Positions 7,394 through 15,125 are shown, counted from the stretch's first letter. The stretch is DNA of 64,000 nucleotides from Rhodobacteraceae bacterium MED-G08 (GCA_002457055.1 NTKT01000012.1:1-64000); one strand, 5' to 3'. Notes: generated by a model not told the origin, from the sequence alone. Numbers and translations: made by a program.

Positions 7394-7470
7394 AGGGCGT
7401 ACTTCCTCCCAGAAACTGCCCTAGATATATTAAACCCGAAAGTCCTCTCCCTATTACTTTCGGGTTTTTT
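7394..7470 (+). ncRNA. Candidate CCUCCC-loop small RNA
   Basis: Two consecutive hairpins. The first is AGGGC (7394-7398)/GCCCT (7418-7422) with a loop containing CTTCCTCCC. The second is a terminator hairpin whose loop contains CCTCTCCC. Two stem-loops each exposing an anti-Shine-Dalgarno-like sequence, the second being the terminator, is the architecture of the CcsR/'cuckoo' type stress sRNAs of alphaproteobacteria. That family link is inference from shape only. No coding frame is present. Confidence 0.45.
7433..7470 (+). terminator. Rho-independent terminator
   Basis: Perfect 11-bp stem AACCCGAAAGT (7433-7443)/ACTTTCGGGTT (7456-7466), running into six T. It is the strongest terminator in this part of the window and forms the 3' end of the candidate sRNA. 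Confidence 0.85.
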
Positions 7471-7742
7471 ATTTGGTTAATCATTATGCAACCAGACGAT
7501 ACTTACCTCTTACCTGAATCAAATACCCTAAGCAGACAAATCACCACATATAAAGAGCAACCATTACCAACCCTGCAAACTGCGATACACACTCATCCTG
7601 CTAATGTTTAACTGCTTGGCTATAAGCAACACCCTATCTGTGTAAGAGCGTATATACATACTACCCATACACCCACTATGGCCCCTGCATGGGTATGTCT
7701 TACACACGGTTAAGCGGTCCTAAACATACAAGCGTAAAGAGA

Positions 7743-7928
7743 TTAAGCAGCTAGATCGTCTTCGAGCAATCGAGCAACTTTGTGACCCATTGCAGTAAGC
7801 TTGTTATTTTTATCGAAATAACCACTTAATCGTCCGTAATGAAGTGCTTGCTCGTAGCCGTTCATAGTTTTGTCACAGCAATATGCTAATACTGCCTCAT
7901 AGTCATTCAAAATTTTTGATGCGGACAT
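7743..7928 (-). CDS. Small hypothetical protein under a TGATCC-type promoter
   Basis: 61 aa, acidic, predicted helical: 'SASKILNDYEAVLAYCCDKTMNGYEQALHYGRLSGYFDKNNKL', ending in 'HKVARLLEDDLAA'. A good ribosome site (AAGGAGA) precedes ATG. The promoter-like site at 7950-7979 lies only about 20 bases further upstream, so the leader would be very short. The twin cysteines at 17-18 are notable if the promoter really answers oxidative stress. Family not recognised; expression is likely real, function unknown. Confidence 0.6.
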   Translation of the reverse strand: MSASKILNDYEAVLAYCCDKTMNGYEQALHYGRLSGYFDKNNKLTAMGHKVARLLEDDLAA

Positions 7929-7949
7929 TGCTCGTCTCCTTTTTGCATA

Positions 7950-7979
7950 GGGGTACGCTAGCAGTCAGGAACTGGATCA
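7950..7979 (-). promoter_or_regulatory. Candidate ECF-type promoter for the 61-aa gene
   Basis: On the minus strand TGATCC (7974-7979), exactly 18 bases ending in CG (7956-7957), then TACCCC. Spacing and the CG-TA junction match the sites at 19518 and 20104. Confidence 0.5.
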
Positions 7980-8019
7980 AAAAATGAAGGTAGGGGGGCA
8001 AAAGTCGCGGCTTTGAAAT

Positions 8020-8047
8020 ATGTGAGTACCTACTCTCACATTTTTTT
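8020..8047 (+). terminator. Terminator-like hairpin (shared with 12480-12497)
   Basis: ATGTGAG (8020-8026) pairs with CTCACAT (8035-8041), then seven T. The T run faces the plus strand although the flanking genes are on minus, so a short plus-strand RNA may end here. The hairpin also sits at the stop of the minus-strand gene. The block CCTACTCTCACATTTTTT recurs at 12480-12497. Confidence 0.5.
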
Positions 8048-9082
8048 AGCAAAGGGTGCATCCCATTTTTCCCCATGACTGAGCGCTCTGAATTTATCAT
8101 AGGGAATTCGTTGATTTTTTAGGCTCTGAAGTAAACGCTCTGGTGGCTCGTCCATTCGTTCCGTCGTTAGCTTGAATGTTCCCCAGTGGATAGCAACTCC
8201 ATATTTCGCTTGCAAATCTTCAAATGCCTTCACCGCTTCTTCTGGGTGCATGTGAGCATCTTTCATTAAATGGCGAGGCTCATAAGCGCCGATAGGAATT
8301 GCTGCGAGTGTTGGGCTGCCAAGCCTTTTGGCTGTTTCTTTAAAGTCACCTGAATATCCACTATCACCTGCAAAGTAGAATGAAAAATCATCCCATTTTA
8401 TCATCCATCCAGCCCAAAGTGATTTATTACGATCAAACAAAGAACGGCTCGACCAGTGCTTTACTGGAGTTGCCTGTATTTCTATTTCCTGAAATTTAAC
8501 AGCTTGCCACCAGTCCAGTTCTGTTACATCGACAGCGCCCCATTTATAAAGTGTCTGAGCAAGGCCCAACGGAACCATAAATTTTATTGACGGTTGATGC
8601 TTGACCAAATCTTTGATGCTAGAGCGATCTAGGTGATCATAATGGTTATGGCTTATTAAAACGACGTCGATATTTGGTAAGTCTCCTATCTTAAACGGTG
8701 TGGGAGTTACTCTTTTTGGTCCACCAAAAAACAGTGGTGATGCTCTATTTGAAAATTGAGGATCGGTTAGAACTGTCAAGTTTTTGTAGTTCAATAGTAT
8801 TGTCGATTGCCCTATCCACATTACACTATCTAAAAACGTTGATATTTCGTTCTGTTCTGAAATCTCAACGGGAAAACCATTGTGTTCAAATTGATCGTAT
8901 TTTCGTTTAGAAAATTCTCTCATCATCGCAAAGAGTTCAGATGGTTTTTTATTGCTTGGGTCACCATCAGGATGCTGAAAGCGATTTAAGCTCGAGTTAA
9001 AATTTGGTGAATGATAATAATCCATTGAAAAGCTGCAAGCAGTTAAAGCTGAGATTAGTGTTACTACGATAAATCGGTACAT
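8036..9082 (-). CDS. NAPE-PLD/RomA-like metallo-hydrolase lipoprotein
   Basis: 348 aa from the ATG at 9082 (an ATG at 9106 is also possible). The start 'MYRFIVVTLISALTAC' is a lipoprotein signal with the Cys at residue 16. The body is a metallo-beta-lactamase fold of the N-acyl-phosphatidylethanolamine phospholipase D type: 'WIGQSTILLNYKNLTVLTDPQFSNRASPLFFGGPKR', metal motif 'ISHNHYDHLD', 'FAGDSGYSGDF' and 'AIHWGTFKL'. Such enzymes are zinc phosphodiesterases acting on phospholipids or related esters. Membrane-anchored in the periplasm or outer membrane. Substrate not determined. Confidence 0.85.
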   Translation of the reverse strand: MYRFIVVTLISALTACSFSMDYYHSPNFNSSLNRFQHPDGDPSNKKPSELFAMMREFSKRKYDQFEHNGFPVEISEQNEISTFLDSVMWIGQSTILLNYKNLTVLTDPQFSNRASPLFFGGPKRVTPTPFKIGDLPNIDVVLISHNHYDHLDRSSIKDLVKHQPSIKFMVPLGLAQTLYKWGAVDVTELDWWQAVKFQEIEIQATPVKHWSSRSLFDRNKSLWAGWMIKWDDFSFYFAGDSGYSGDFKETAKRLGSPTLAAIPIGAYEPRHLMKDAHMHPEEAVKAFEDLQAKYGVAIHWGTFKLTTERMDEPPERLLQSLKNQRIPYDKFRALSHGEKWDAPFAKKM

Positions 9083-9176
9083 TTTAATCTGTCTTATATA
9101 AGACAATGAAAAGTAGAGCGGTTCGTAGAAGTGGACAGCAAATTGTGAAAATTTTACTAAGAGTTATCACAATTTT

Positions 9177-9566
9177 CTATAAAAGGTATTTCAATGCAGC
9201 TCCGGCAATGGCAATGTGCGTTAAAGTAATAATTACGGACAGCCCATGCAGCATTCCCCAAGTTTTTTTGTTCCCGGTATCCGCAGCATTGTTGATGGCA
9301 GGCATAAGAAATTGCCGATTTGGAATAGTGGTTACAAATATTAGAATAAGTAAAAGAAAAGCTGATTTGTTTTCAAAGAAACTTAGGACAGCAGCAATTC
9401 CAGAGTTTGCTAATACATAAAGGTAGAAATATGGGAAAGTATCTCTGATAAACGAGCGTGCTGCGGCCTTGTCTAATAATTTGAAAGCCAAGGTCCCAAA
9501 GCCGCCTGCAAAAAGTAACATCCCACCAAATAGTGAAGCCACACATAAAATAGATAAAAGATACAA
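9177..9566 (-). CDS. DUF4149/TMEM205-like membrane protein
   Basis: 129 aa with four membrane segments. The features 'GGMLLFAGGFGTLAFKLL', 'IRDTFPYFYLYVLANSG', 'NRQFLMPAINNAADTG' and 'LHGLSVIITLTHIAIAG' match the DUF4149 pattern (Gly-rich helix, FP-Y, LMP-IN, LH--S). Inner membrane; no established function. It lies between the metallo-hydrolase gene and an exported protein gene on the same strand. Confidence 0.65.
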   Translation of the reverse strand: MYLLSILCVASLFGGMLLFAGGFGTLAFKLLDKAAARSFIRDTFPYFYLYVLANSGIAAVLSFFENKSAFLLLILIFVTTIPNRQFLMPAINNAADTGNKKTWGMLHGLSVIITLTHIAIAGAALKYLL

Positions 9567-9592
9567 GCCTTAAGCTCCTCTTGATATTGCGG

Positions 9593-10060
9593 TTAATTTG
9601 TGGGGTCGTTTAAACCATCAGCGCACATTTTTATTATCTCCGCGTGAAGACGAAAGTCAGATACTAGTTTGTTTCTTATTAATCGCGCATCTTTATCAAT
9701 TTCAAACAAGTTGTTCCAGATCATAGAGTGGTCTTCAGCAGGCAACTTTTTCAAACTCGCCGTAATATAGGCCGTTTTTTTGTAAAAATCATTCGTCAGA
9801 GCAACATAAAGCTCTTCCAAATTAGCTTCGGCATAAAACGCTTCGTCAATTTCAGTCTGCATCTTTGTCCGATTTATTTTTGCCTGTAAAACATATGGCT
9901 TTTCAGCTTCATCTGGTCGCCAACCATTACCACCCCAAGGCATTAATGCATTCCCACAAGTTGAAAAACCCTCCACGGCCTTGATGTACAACATCCGCGC
10001 GTCAACGCCTGCGAAACAAAAATTTGGTAAGATGACGCAAATGAACAGTAGTTGTCTCAC
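9593..10060 (-). CDS. Exported hypothetical protein
   Basis: 155 aa with a clear signal peptide (MRQLLFICVILPNFCFA, cleavage about residue 17). The mature part is mostly helical, with cysteines at 'STCGNALMPWGG' and near the C-terminus ('KMCADGL'), perhaps paired in the periplasm. Family not recognised. Same strand as neighbours, separated by short gaps. Confidence 0.6.
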   Translation of the reverse strand: MRQLLFICVILPNFCFAGVDARMLYIKAVEGFSTCGNALMPWGGNGWRPDEAEKPYVLQAKINRTKMQTEIDEAFYAEANLEELYVALTNDFYKKTAYITASLKKLPAEDHSMIWNNLFEIDKDARLIRNKLVSDFRLHAEIIKMCADGLNDPTN

Positions 10061-10218
10061 CTGTCTTTCCTCACTTTATTTTAAGTTTAAAAAATACGGC
10101 TACACTTTGTATTGTATACGCTTGTGAACTCTGTTTGGATTTAAAAGCTTCGTTTGCCAAACTTTTTAAAAACCGATCTATGTGTTAATTGCCGTTTCCT
10201 AGCCAACATATTTTTTTC

Positions 10219-11064
10219 TCAGTCCTCAAGACCATCTAAATATTCTGCAGCAACTCTTTTTCCTAATTTGTAGTCTGCTTTTAGAATCTCAGTATTTTTT
10301 GAGTCTCTTTTTGATTTTAGTTTTTTGGGAGGGCATAGTTGGACAATCTCACAATCATTCGGAGGATTTTTTATAAAATCGAGTGCCCGATTATAAGTTT
10401 TGTCATGTTTTAATAGTGCGTTTCGCAATTTTGGATATTTTTTTGAAAATAAAGCACCAATATAATTTTCAAGCTTCATCTTCCTTTTAAATTTTTCTTC
10501 ATATGTTCTAATTAATATTATTTTTTTTGCTCCCATTTCATATGCTTTTTCTACTGGTAAAGGATCTGCAACTCCTCCATCAAATTTCCTACGTCCATTT
10601 ATTAAGCTTGGTGTTCTTACCAACACAGGTAAGGTTCCAGAAGCGATCATTTTTGGCATCCAATCACCATCCCCAAATGAATAATATTCAGCATTTGCTT
10701 CAATCGCATCTGTAACAACTGCAATATACTCTTTCCCCTCCAAATTATTTTTAATTTTATCCATACTTGGTTTAAACATTTTCTCACCATCTTCGTACAT
10801 CTGATGAAATTTTAATATGTCTTTTCCTGTAAAAATATTCTTGTAACTGAGGTAGTCACCTTTAGCAGCATAGAGCATTTTCTCTAAATTATTGTCAGTT
10901 TCTCTAATTAGATACCAGCAGAGAACAGCCACGCCATTTGAAACACCAATATAAATATCGAATGGATCATAATTCCTAGCGATAAAAGTGTCAGTTATTC
11001 CAAAAGAAAATACACCTCTTTGACCGCCGCCTTCTATGATTAGAGCTGTTTTTTTATTTTCCAT
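10219..11064 (-). CDS. Patatin-like phospholipase
   Basis: About 281 aa from the ATG at 11064. All patatin landmarks are present: oxyanion motif 'EGGGQRGVFSFG' (residues 7-18), nucleophile elbow 'GVSNG' (G-x-S-x-G, Ser near 44) and the catalytic Asp motif 'DGGVADPLPVEKAYEMGAKKIILIRT'. The closest described group is the RssA/YjjU type of cytoplasmic patatin-like hydrolase. Substrate not known, presumably phospholipid acyl esters. The basic C-terminal 80 residues are typical of the group. Monocistronic. Confidence 0.88.
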   Translation of the reverse strand: MENKKTALIIEGGGQRGVFSFGITDTFIARNYDPFDIYIGVSNGVAVLCWYLIRETDNNLEKMLYAAKGDYLSYKNIFTGKDILKFHQMYEDGEKMFKPSMDKIKNNLEGKEYIAVVTDAIEANAEYYSFGDGDWMPKMIASGTLPVLVRTPSLINGRRKFDGGVADPLPVEKAYEMGAKKIILIRTYEEKFKRKMKLENYIGALFSKKYPKLRNALLKHDKTYNRALDFIKNPPNDCEIVQLCPPKKLKSKRDSKNTEILKADYKLGKRVAAEYLDGLED

Positions 11065-11253
11065 AATGGCTATCAACTAGAAAAGTTAATTAAAAAATCA
11101 AATGTGTTCAAAATTTCAAAAATTGAGCAGTTAGGATTATTGCAATTGTTCCTCACTGACTCGGCGTATTTTTAAACTGAATTGACACAAGATTTCATTG
11201 ATCTAACGGAGAGGCTTCGTCGTATAGTTTTAAATCAATGGAGGTCGATTATT

Positions 11254-11922
11254 ATGAAAGCAATTTTTTTAGGATCAATCGGGACAATTGCAGATACGTC
11301 AGAACTTCAGTTGAAATCATTTAATCTAGCTTTTGAGAAGCATGGACTTGAATGGGTCTGGTCTCCGCATGAATATACTGAGATGCTCGAAATTGCTGGA
11401 GGTAAAAAGCGCATCCAATGTTATGCTGCCCAAAGAGGTGAAGCGGTTGATGTAGAGTCTATTCACCTTACAAAAACATCAATGTTCCAAGGCCTTCTCG
11501 CAACAAAGCCCGTTTCTATTCGTTCTGGAATTAACGAAGTCATCGATCTAGCGCGTGAAAGAGCCTTAAAATTAGCCTTAGTTACTACGACTTCGTGTGG
11601 TAATGTTCATGAAATATTATCTGCAACGTGCATTAATCGAGATCAATTTGACGTAGTTATCACTAATGAAATGGTTAAGTACGAAAAACCAGAACCAGAT
11701 GCCTATAATTTAGCTTTGAAAAAACTTGGTCTTCTGCCCCACGAAGTTATAGCCATAGAAGATAACTTAGATGGCTTAAAGGCCGCAATGAGTGCTGAGC
11801 TTAAGTGTTTCGCTTTTCCGGGCAGTATGCAATCTGAAGCTATATTCAAAGATAAAAGTATCCTTACACACGATATTTTTAAAAGTGTTTCCAATTTTTA
11901 TAATAAGCGTTTAGCTGCCTAA
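11254..11922 (+). CDS. HAD-superfamily protein lacking the catalytic aspartates
   Basis: 222 aa from the ATG at 11254, which follows GGAGG. The architecture is that of CbbY/phosphatase HADs: cap about 20-90, motif II 'LALVTTTS', motif III Lys in 'YEKPEPDAYNLAL', motif IV 'AIEDNLDGLKAA'. In motif I, where D-x-D-G-T is expected, it reads 'IFLGSIGTIADT': both aspartates are absent. From memory, a 'GSIGT' form recurs in Rhodobacteraceae next to carbon-fixation or sugar genes, so this is probably a conserved variant rather than decay. It is either inactive as a phosphatase or uses another mechanism. Monocistronic. Confidence 0.8.
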   Translation: MKAIFLGSIGTIADTSELQLKSFNLAFEKHGLEWVWSPHEYTEMLEIAGGKKRIQCYAAQRGEAVDVESIHLTKTSMFQGLLATKPVSIRSGINEVIDLARERALKLALVTTTSCGNVHEILSATCINRDQFDVVITNEMVKYEKPEPDAYNLALKKLGLLPHEVIAIEDNLDGLKAAMSAELKCFAFPGSMQSEAIFKDKSILTHDIFKSVSNFYNKRLAA

Positions 11923-12227
11923 CTCTCATTGTGGACTGAAACTAGTACTTTCCATTCAGTGACTTTATTGTTTTCGAACTTTCCATAATACATGACATCT
12001 CTTCCCTCTCCTTGAGGGTTAAAAGCAGTGTGGGTTCCAACTGCTACGCCATTCTCTTCAAAAATAACCTTAAATCCGCCTATTCTTGGGCTTTCATCTG
12101 AAACACACCAAGCAATATGCTCTTCCTTCGTTTGAGAAGAACTGTCTTTACCCATAAACTCAATAACCAAATCATCCGCAAGGTGTTCAGAAAGGTAATC
12201 CACTTTTTCGGAAAATAATTCTCCCAC
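11919..12227 (-). CDS. NTF2/SnoaL-like protein, start uncertain
   Basis: 102 aa from GTG 12227: 'SEKVDYLSEHLADDLVIEFMGKDSS', 'KEEHIAWCVSDESPRIGGFKVIFEENGVAVGTHTAF', 'VMYYGKFENNKVTEWKVLVS', the NTF2-like order. In frame upstream, the sequence still reads KYIEEIFDYGRENDIIN after a TAA, which looks like the missing first helix but has no ATG, GTG or TTG. The start codon may have been lost, or a rare start is used. It overlaps the HAD gene end by four bases, convergently. Confidence 0.55.
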   Translation of the reverse strand: MGELFSEKVDYLSEHLADDLVIEFMGKDSSSQTKEEHIAWCVSDESPRIGGFKVIFEENGVAVGTHTAFNPQGEGRDVMYYGKFENNKVTEWKVLVSVHNES

Positions 12228-12373
12228 ATTGATAATATCGTTTTCGCGTCCATAATCAAAAATTTCCTCGATATATTTTTAATTAATTCTTATCCTATTC
12301 ATTTTATTGGTCTTTTACCATTATAAGTTTGTTAATTGAGCCAATCTGTAAAAATAAGGGCTTTAGTGAGTGA

Positions 12374-12510
12374 TAAGTGGTATTGTGAGTAGGGGTAAGG
12401 TTGCCTGTGGACTAGTAGACTATGTGGACATCCGGAGGGGCAGCGGATCAAAAGTCAAGCGAGTATGATATGCAAATATCCTACTCTCACATTTTTTCCG
12501 AAAAAATGTG
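12374..12510 (+). ncRNA. Candidate structured transcript/terminator region
   Basis: This fills most of the 397-base gap 12228-12624. TGTGAGTAGG near 12374 can pair at long range with CCTACTCTCACA (12480-12491). Nested inside is a GNRA-capped hairpin: GAGTA-T-GATAT-GCAA-ATATC-C-TACTC (12461-12486), followed by TCACATTTTTT. A second perfect hairpin, CACATTTTTT-CCG-AAAAAATGTG, covers 12488-12510. The segment from GGATCA (12445) to the T run parallels 7974-8047. No reading frame. Possibly an sRNA with tandem terminators. Confidence 0.4.
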
Positions 12511-12624
12511 ATGCTAATAATTTTTTTACGGAGCCACAGTAAAATAAAAGCATTGATTTAAAGTGCTGCATATAGATTGCTTTTTTAAAAAAATAATGGA
12601 CTATATTCGAAAACGGAGCTTCAA

Positions 12625-13515
12625 GTGTCATTACGGCGTATTATCAAAAATTTCGGGTTTAAGGATTTTGTACAGATGGGGGTTGCCGCAGCGACCTCGA
12701 GAAAGATGGCAAAGCCAGTAGTTCCTAGGAATGAAGCACTACGGCGAGTTAAGGTGGCAGAGACTGGTATTATCGGTCAAGATCTTTCTAGCCAGTTTGA
12801 AATATTTGGGGAAATGGTTAAGCTCGTCACTGGTGCAGATTTCAGTATGGTCAATATTCTTGACGGTAAGAACCAGTTTACGGTGGGTGGTTGTGGTATA
12901 CCGGTAGATCCTTTAATGGCTATGCCTCAAGATATCTCAATTTGCCAATACGCATTAGCGTCCCCAGAACCATTTATCATTGCCGACCTTTCTGAGGATG
13001 AACGGTTTGCGGGAATTATGATGACCAAGCCGCCAATGAATGTCTCGGCATATGCTGGCTTTCCTCTGAATACGACAGAGGGCGTTGTTCTAGGCACTTT
13101 ATGCGCTTTTCATAAGCGTCCAATCCGATTAAATCCTGAGCAGGTGCGAATGATGCGCCAGCTCGCTAAGGCAACTACAGACCAAATACTTCTTCGAACC
13201 CAAAAAGCCAACTTATACGCATCAGAGATTGGGGCTTTGCTTGGACGGTTTGTCCGTTTTGCCCCAGATGGTACAATTTCTGAGCTTATTGGCTTCCTTG
13301 ATTTTTGCGCTCATGGGGCTGCACTACCAGAGGTAATTATCGCCTTGGAGAAAGATGGAATAATTACACAAATTGATGGGAACTGGATGCTAACTCAAGA
13401 TGGTGTCGACCTAAAAGCAGAATTAGGACTTGCTGAAGATGGCTATCGAGGCGCTCAAGTAAATGTCCCTTCCGTTGGTAGCCAACTGGAAGATCTGCTT
13501 GAGAAAATGGAGTAG
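12625..13515 (+). CDS. GAF-domain protein, cassette 1
   Basis: 296 aa, GTG start after ACGGAGC. Residues about 45-195 form a GAF domain ('SSQFEIFGEMVKLVTGADFSMVNILD', 'ISICQYALASPEPFIIADLSED', 'YAGFPLNTTEGVVLGTLCAFHKRPIRL'). GAF domains of this short-signal type bind small ligands or chromophores. Residues about 205-290 ('IGFLDFCAHGAALPEVIIALEKDGIITQIDGNWMLTQDG') look like a compact helical, possibly winged-helix, domain. Gene order GAF then ~107-aa partner is repeated at 40155-39025 with clear homology of both genes. No output enzyme is present, so it probably works through a partner. Function unknown. Confidence 0.75.
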   Translation: MSLRRIIKNFGFKDFVQMGVAAATSRKMAKPVVPRNEALRRVKVAETGIIGQDLSSQFEIFGEMVKLVTGADFSMVNILDGKNQFTVGGCGIPVDPLMAMPQDISICQYALASPEPFIIADLSEDERFAGIMMTKPPMNVSAYAGFPLNTTEGVVLGTLCAFHKRPIRLNPEQVRMMRQLAKATTDQILLRTQKANLYASEIGALLGRFVRFAPDGTISELIGFLDFCAHGAALPEVIIALEKDGIITQIDGNWMLTQDGVDLKAELGLAEDGYRGAQVNVPSVGSQLEDLLEKME

Positions 13516-13521
13516 TTTGCA

Positions 13522-13848
13522 ATGTACTCTTCGCAACTGCAGTTGAAATTTAGTAACGTTTCTGAGGCCAAAATAGCTGCCCAAAGTTTATGTGAACTTT
13601 TGAAAAGTCGCATATCTGTATTTGATTTTCATGGTTTGCAAGTGACCGTTGGGAAAGATGGTGATCTTTCGATTAGTGTCAGGTTTCAGGATGTTAAAGC
13701 CATGAATGATTTTGAAAAAGATATTCCAAAGATTATAGAAGATATAAAACAGGCTTTTTTATTCAAAATGACAAAATTTACAGGCGTTTGTGTATTTTCT
13801 TTTGAGCGTGAAGCAATGTCTTCATCAATCTCAATTGATGCGAAGTAG
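13522..13848 (+). CDS. Small partner protein of GAF cassette 1
   Basis: 108 aa, six bases after the GAF gene. The paralogue at 39025-39345 shares 'KF-N---AKIAA', 'L--T-GK---LSI---F', 'FEK' and 'F-F----F-GV--F--E-EA', roughly a third of positions. The predicted layout is strand-helix-strand-strand-helix-strand, ferredoxin-like. I know of no named family. Invariable linkage to a GAF protein suggests a complex or an antagonist pair. Its last codons overlap the next gene by 11 bases. Confidence 0.7.
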   Translation: MYSSQLQLKFSNVSEAKIAAQSLCELLKSRISVFDFHGLQVTVGKDGDLSISVRFQDVKAMNDFEKDIPKIIEDIKQAFLFKMTKFTGVCVFSFEREAMSSSISIDAK

Positions 13849-14017
13849 AACCAAAGAGTGCCATATCTGTGAAGTTCAGGAGGATGCTTTGTACCGCTGT
13901 AGATACGATGGTGCGAAAGAATGGTCGTTCTTGTGTGGTAAGTGCGTCACGGAAATTAAGGCTGAGCACGAAAAGACTTATCAGTATGGTGGCACATGGA
14001 AGCGTAAAAAGCGGTAA
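13838..14017 (+). CDS. Small zinc-finger-like protein
   Basis: 59 aa starting at the ATG at 13838, inside the end of the previous gene, so translation is probably coupled. Cysteines are arranged C-x2-C ('CHICEVQE'), then 'YRCRYD' and C-x2-C ('LCGKCVTE'), a treble-clef or zinc-ribbon type layout, followed by a basic tail 'WKRKKR'. It could bind nucleic acid or act as an adaptor. Cassette 2 near 39 kb has no such gene. Family not recognised. Confidence 0.6.
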   Translation: MRSRTKECHICEVQEDALYRCRYDGAKEWSFLCGKCVTEIKAEHEKTYQYGGTWKRKKR

Positions 14018-14120
14018 GACTGATTGCTGCCGAAGATGAGTTTAAAATAAACGACGCAGTCTATTGAAACTAAATCAATGCCGCATATTTCATATAGTAA
14101 GTAACGACTAAGGAGATAAA

Positions 14121-14429
14121 ATGAACACCTTTGATGACAGGAAAAAAGCGTTTGAGTCAAAGTATGCAAATGATGCAGAAATGCAATTTAAAGTTATGGC
14201 AAAGCGTAATAAATTTGTTGGGCTGTGGGCGGCAGAACTTTTAGGCAAGTCTGGTGATGATGCAGAAAATTATGCCAAAGAAGTTATTAAGTCCGACATG
14301 GAAGAAGCTGGTGATGAAGATGTCATACGGAAGGTTAAAGGTGACTTAGGCAATCTTGCAACTGATGAAGAGATAAGAGCTAAACTTAACGAGTGTTACG
14401 GAAAAGCGATGGACGATTTAGCAGCATGA
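14121..14429 (+). CDS. F1-ATPase inhibitor subunit zeta (DUF1476)
   Basis: 102 aa, the standard length. Family signatures are evident: 'TFDDRKKAFESKYANDAEMQFKVMAKRNKFVGLWAAELLGKSGDDAENYAKEVIKSD' and 'GDEDVIRKVKGDL'. In Paracoccus this subunit binds the F1 head and blocks ATP hydrolysis, acting like mitochondrial IF1 through its N-terminus. It is confined to alphaproteobacteria, which supports the taxonomic placement. Good ribosome site (AAGGAGA). It is not next to the atp operon, as is normal. Confidence 0.92.
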   Translation: MNTFDDRKKAFESKYANDAEMQFKVMAKRNKFVGLWAAELLGKSGDDAENYAKEVIKSDMEEAGDEDVIRKVKGDLGNLATDEEIRAKLNECYGKAMDDLAA

Positions 14430-14498
14430 CTATGCCTTTATTTTGCACCACTTCGCTTGGCTTGCTAAGTTGTAGAAATTTCATCAAATAGGGTCTTT

Positions 14499-14891
14499 AT
14501 GATACCAGAAATGCAACTCGTTTTATTCTATGCGCTGAGCGTAATCATTATGTTAATTGTGCAGTCTTATTTAGCAACGCAGCAACACGGTATGACGATT
14601 TTAGCAGAGCGTAGAGAACATATCACCTTAACTGGTATCGCTGGTAGATCAGACAGAGCGGTTAAGAACTCTATTGTCTCTTTGGTATTTGTTTTGCCTG
14701 CAGTAATGGCGTTGGCGCTAATTGGACAAAGCGCAAAAGAAACGGTTATAGCTCTCCAAATCTTTCTAATCGTGAGAATTTTATATTTTGTCGCTTATTT
14801 ATTTTTAATTACTTGGGTTAGAAGCTGTCTTTGGTGGGCAGGTACAATTTGTATTTTTTATCTATATGCAATCGCAATTAGCTCAACTTAG
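14499..14891 (+). CDS. MAPEG-like membrane protein
   Basis: 130 aa with four membrane segments. The loop 'GIAGRSDRAVKNSIVSLVFVLP' matches the MAPEG signature position (R-x-x-R-A-x-x-N-x-x), and the overall layout matches the product of 762-1187 although sequence identity is low. Inner membrane; substrate unknown. Ribosome site AGGG precedes the ATG. It is followed by a mostly gene-free stretch to 15792. Confidence 0.7.
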   Translation: MIPEMQLVLFYALSVIIMLIVQSYLATQQHGMTILAERREHITLTGIAGRSDRAVKNSIVSLVFVLPAVMALALIGQSAKETVIALQIFLIVRILYFVAYLFLITWVRSCLWWAGTICIFYLYAIAISST

Positions 14892-15032
14892 GTTAAAGCT
14901 GCTGAACCCTGAAAACTGAGCTGATCGTTATGGGAGGCTGACGGTATTTAAAAGGATAAAGTTAATTTGTGGGAGTTAATTTGTCACATCTGAAATTCTT
15001 GAGAATATCGCCTCTAGGTTTAACCTTTACAC

Positions 15033-15125
15033 ATGAGATTCTTATTTAATGTATTTGTTTACAGTGTATTAATTGTAATGTTCATTTTGGTTGCGTGGCG
15101 TTTTGCAGACGTGGTTTTGCTGTAG
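15033..15125 (+). CDS. Very small membrane protein
   Basis: 30 aa, almost entirely one membrane helix (MRFLFNVFVYSVLIVMFILV) followed by 'AWRFADVVLL'. The ribosome site is weak. Short single-helix proteins of this kind often regulate membrane complexes, but nothing identifies a partner. The call rests on composition only. Confidence 0.3.
   Translation: MRFLFNVFVYSVLIVMFILVAWRFADVVLL

Noticed and set aside
12445-12450. TGATCC promoter on minus at 12450
   Set aside because: The 18-base spacing ends in CACATAG without CG-TA and no gene follows within a reasonable distance.
12420-12452. SRP RNA-like CCGGAGGGGCAGC
   Set aside because: It resembles part of the signature (CCGGAAGGAAGCAGC) but the tetraloop and asymmetric loop do not fit, and the stem does not extend.
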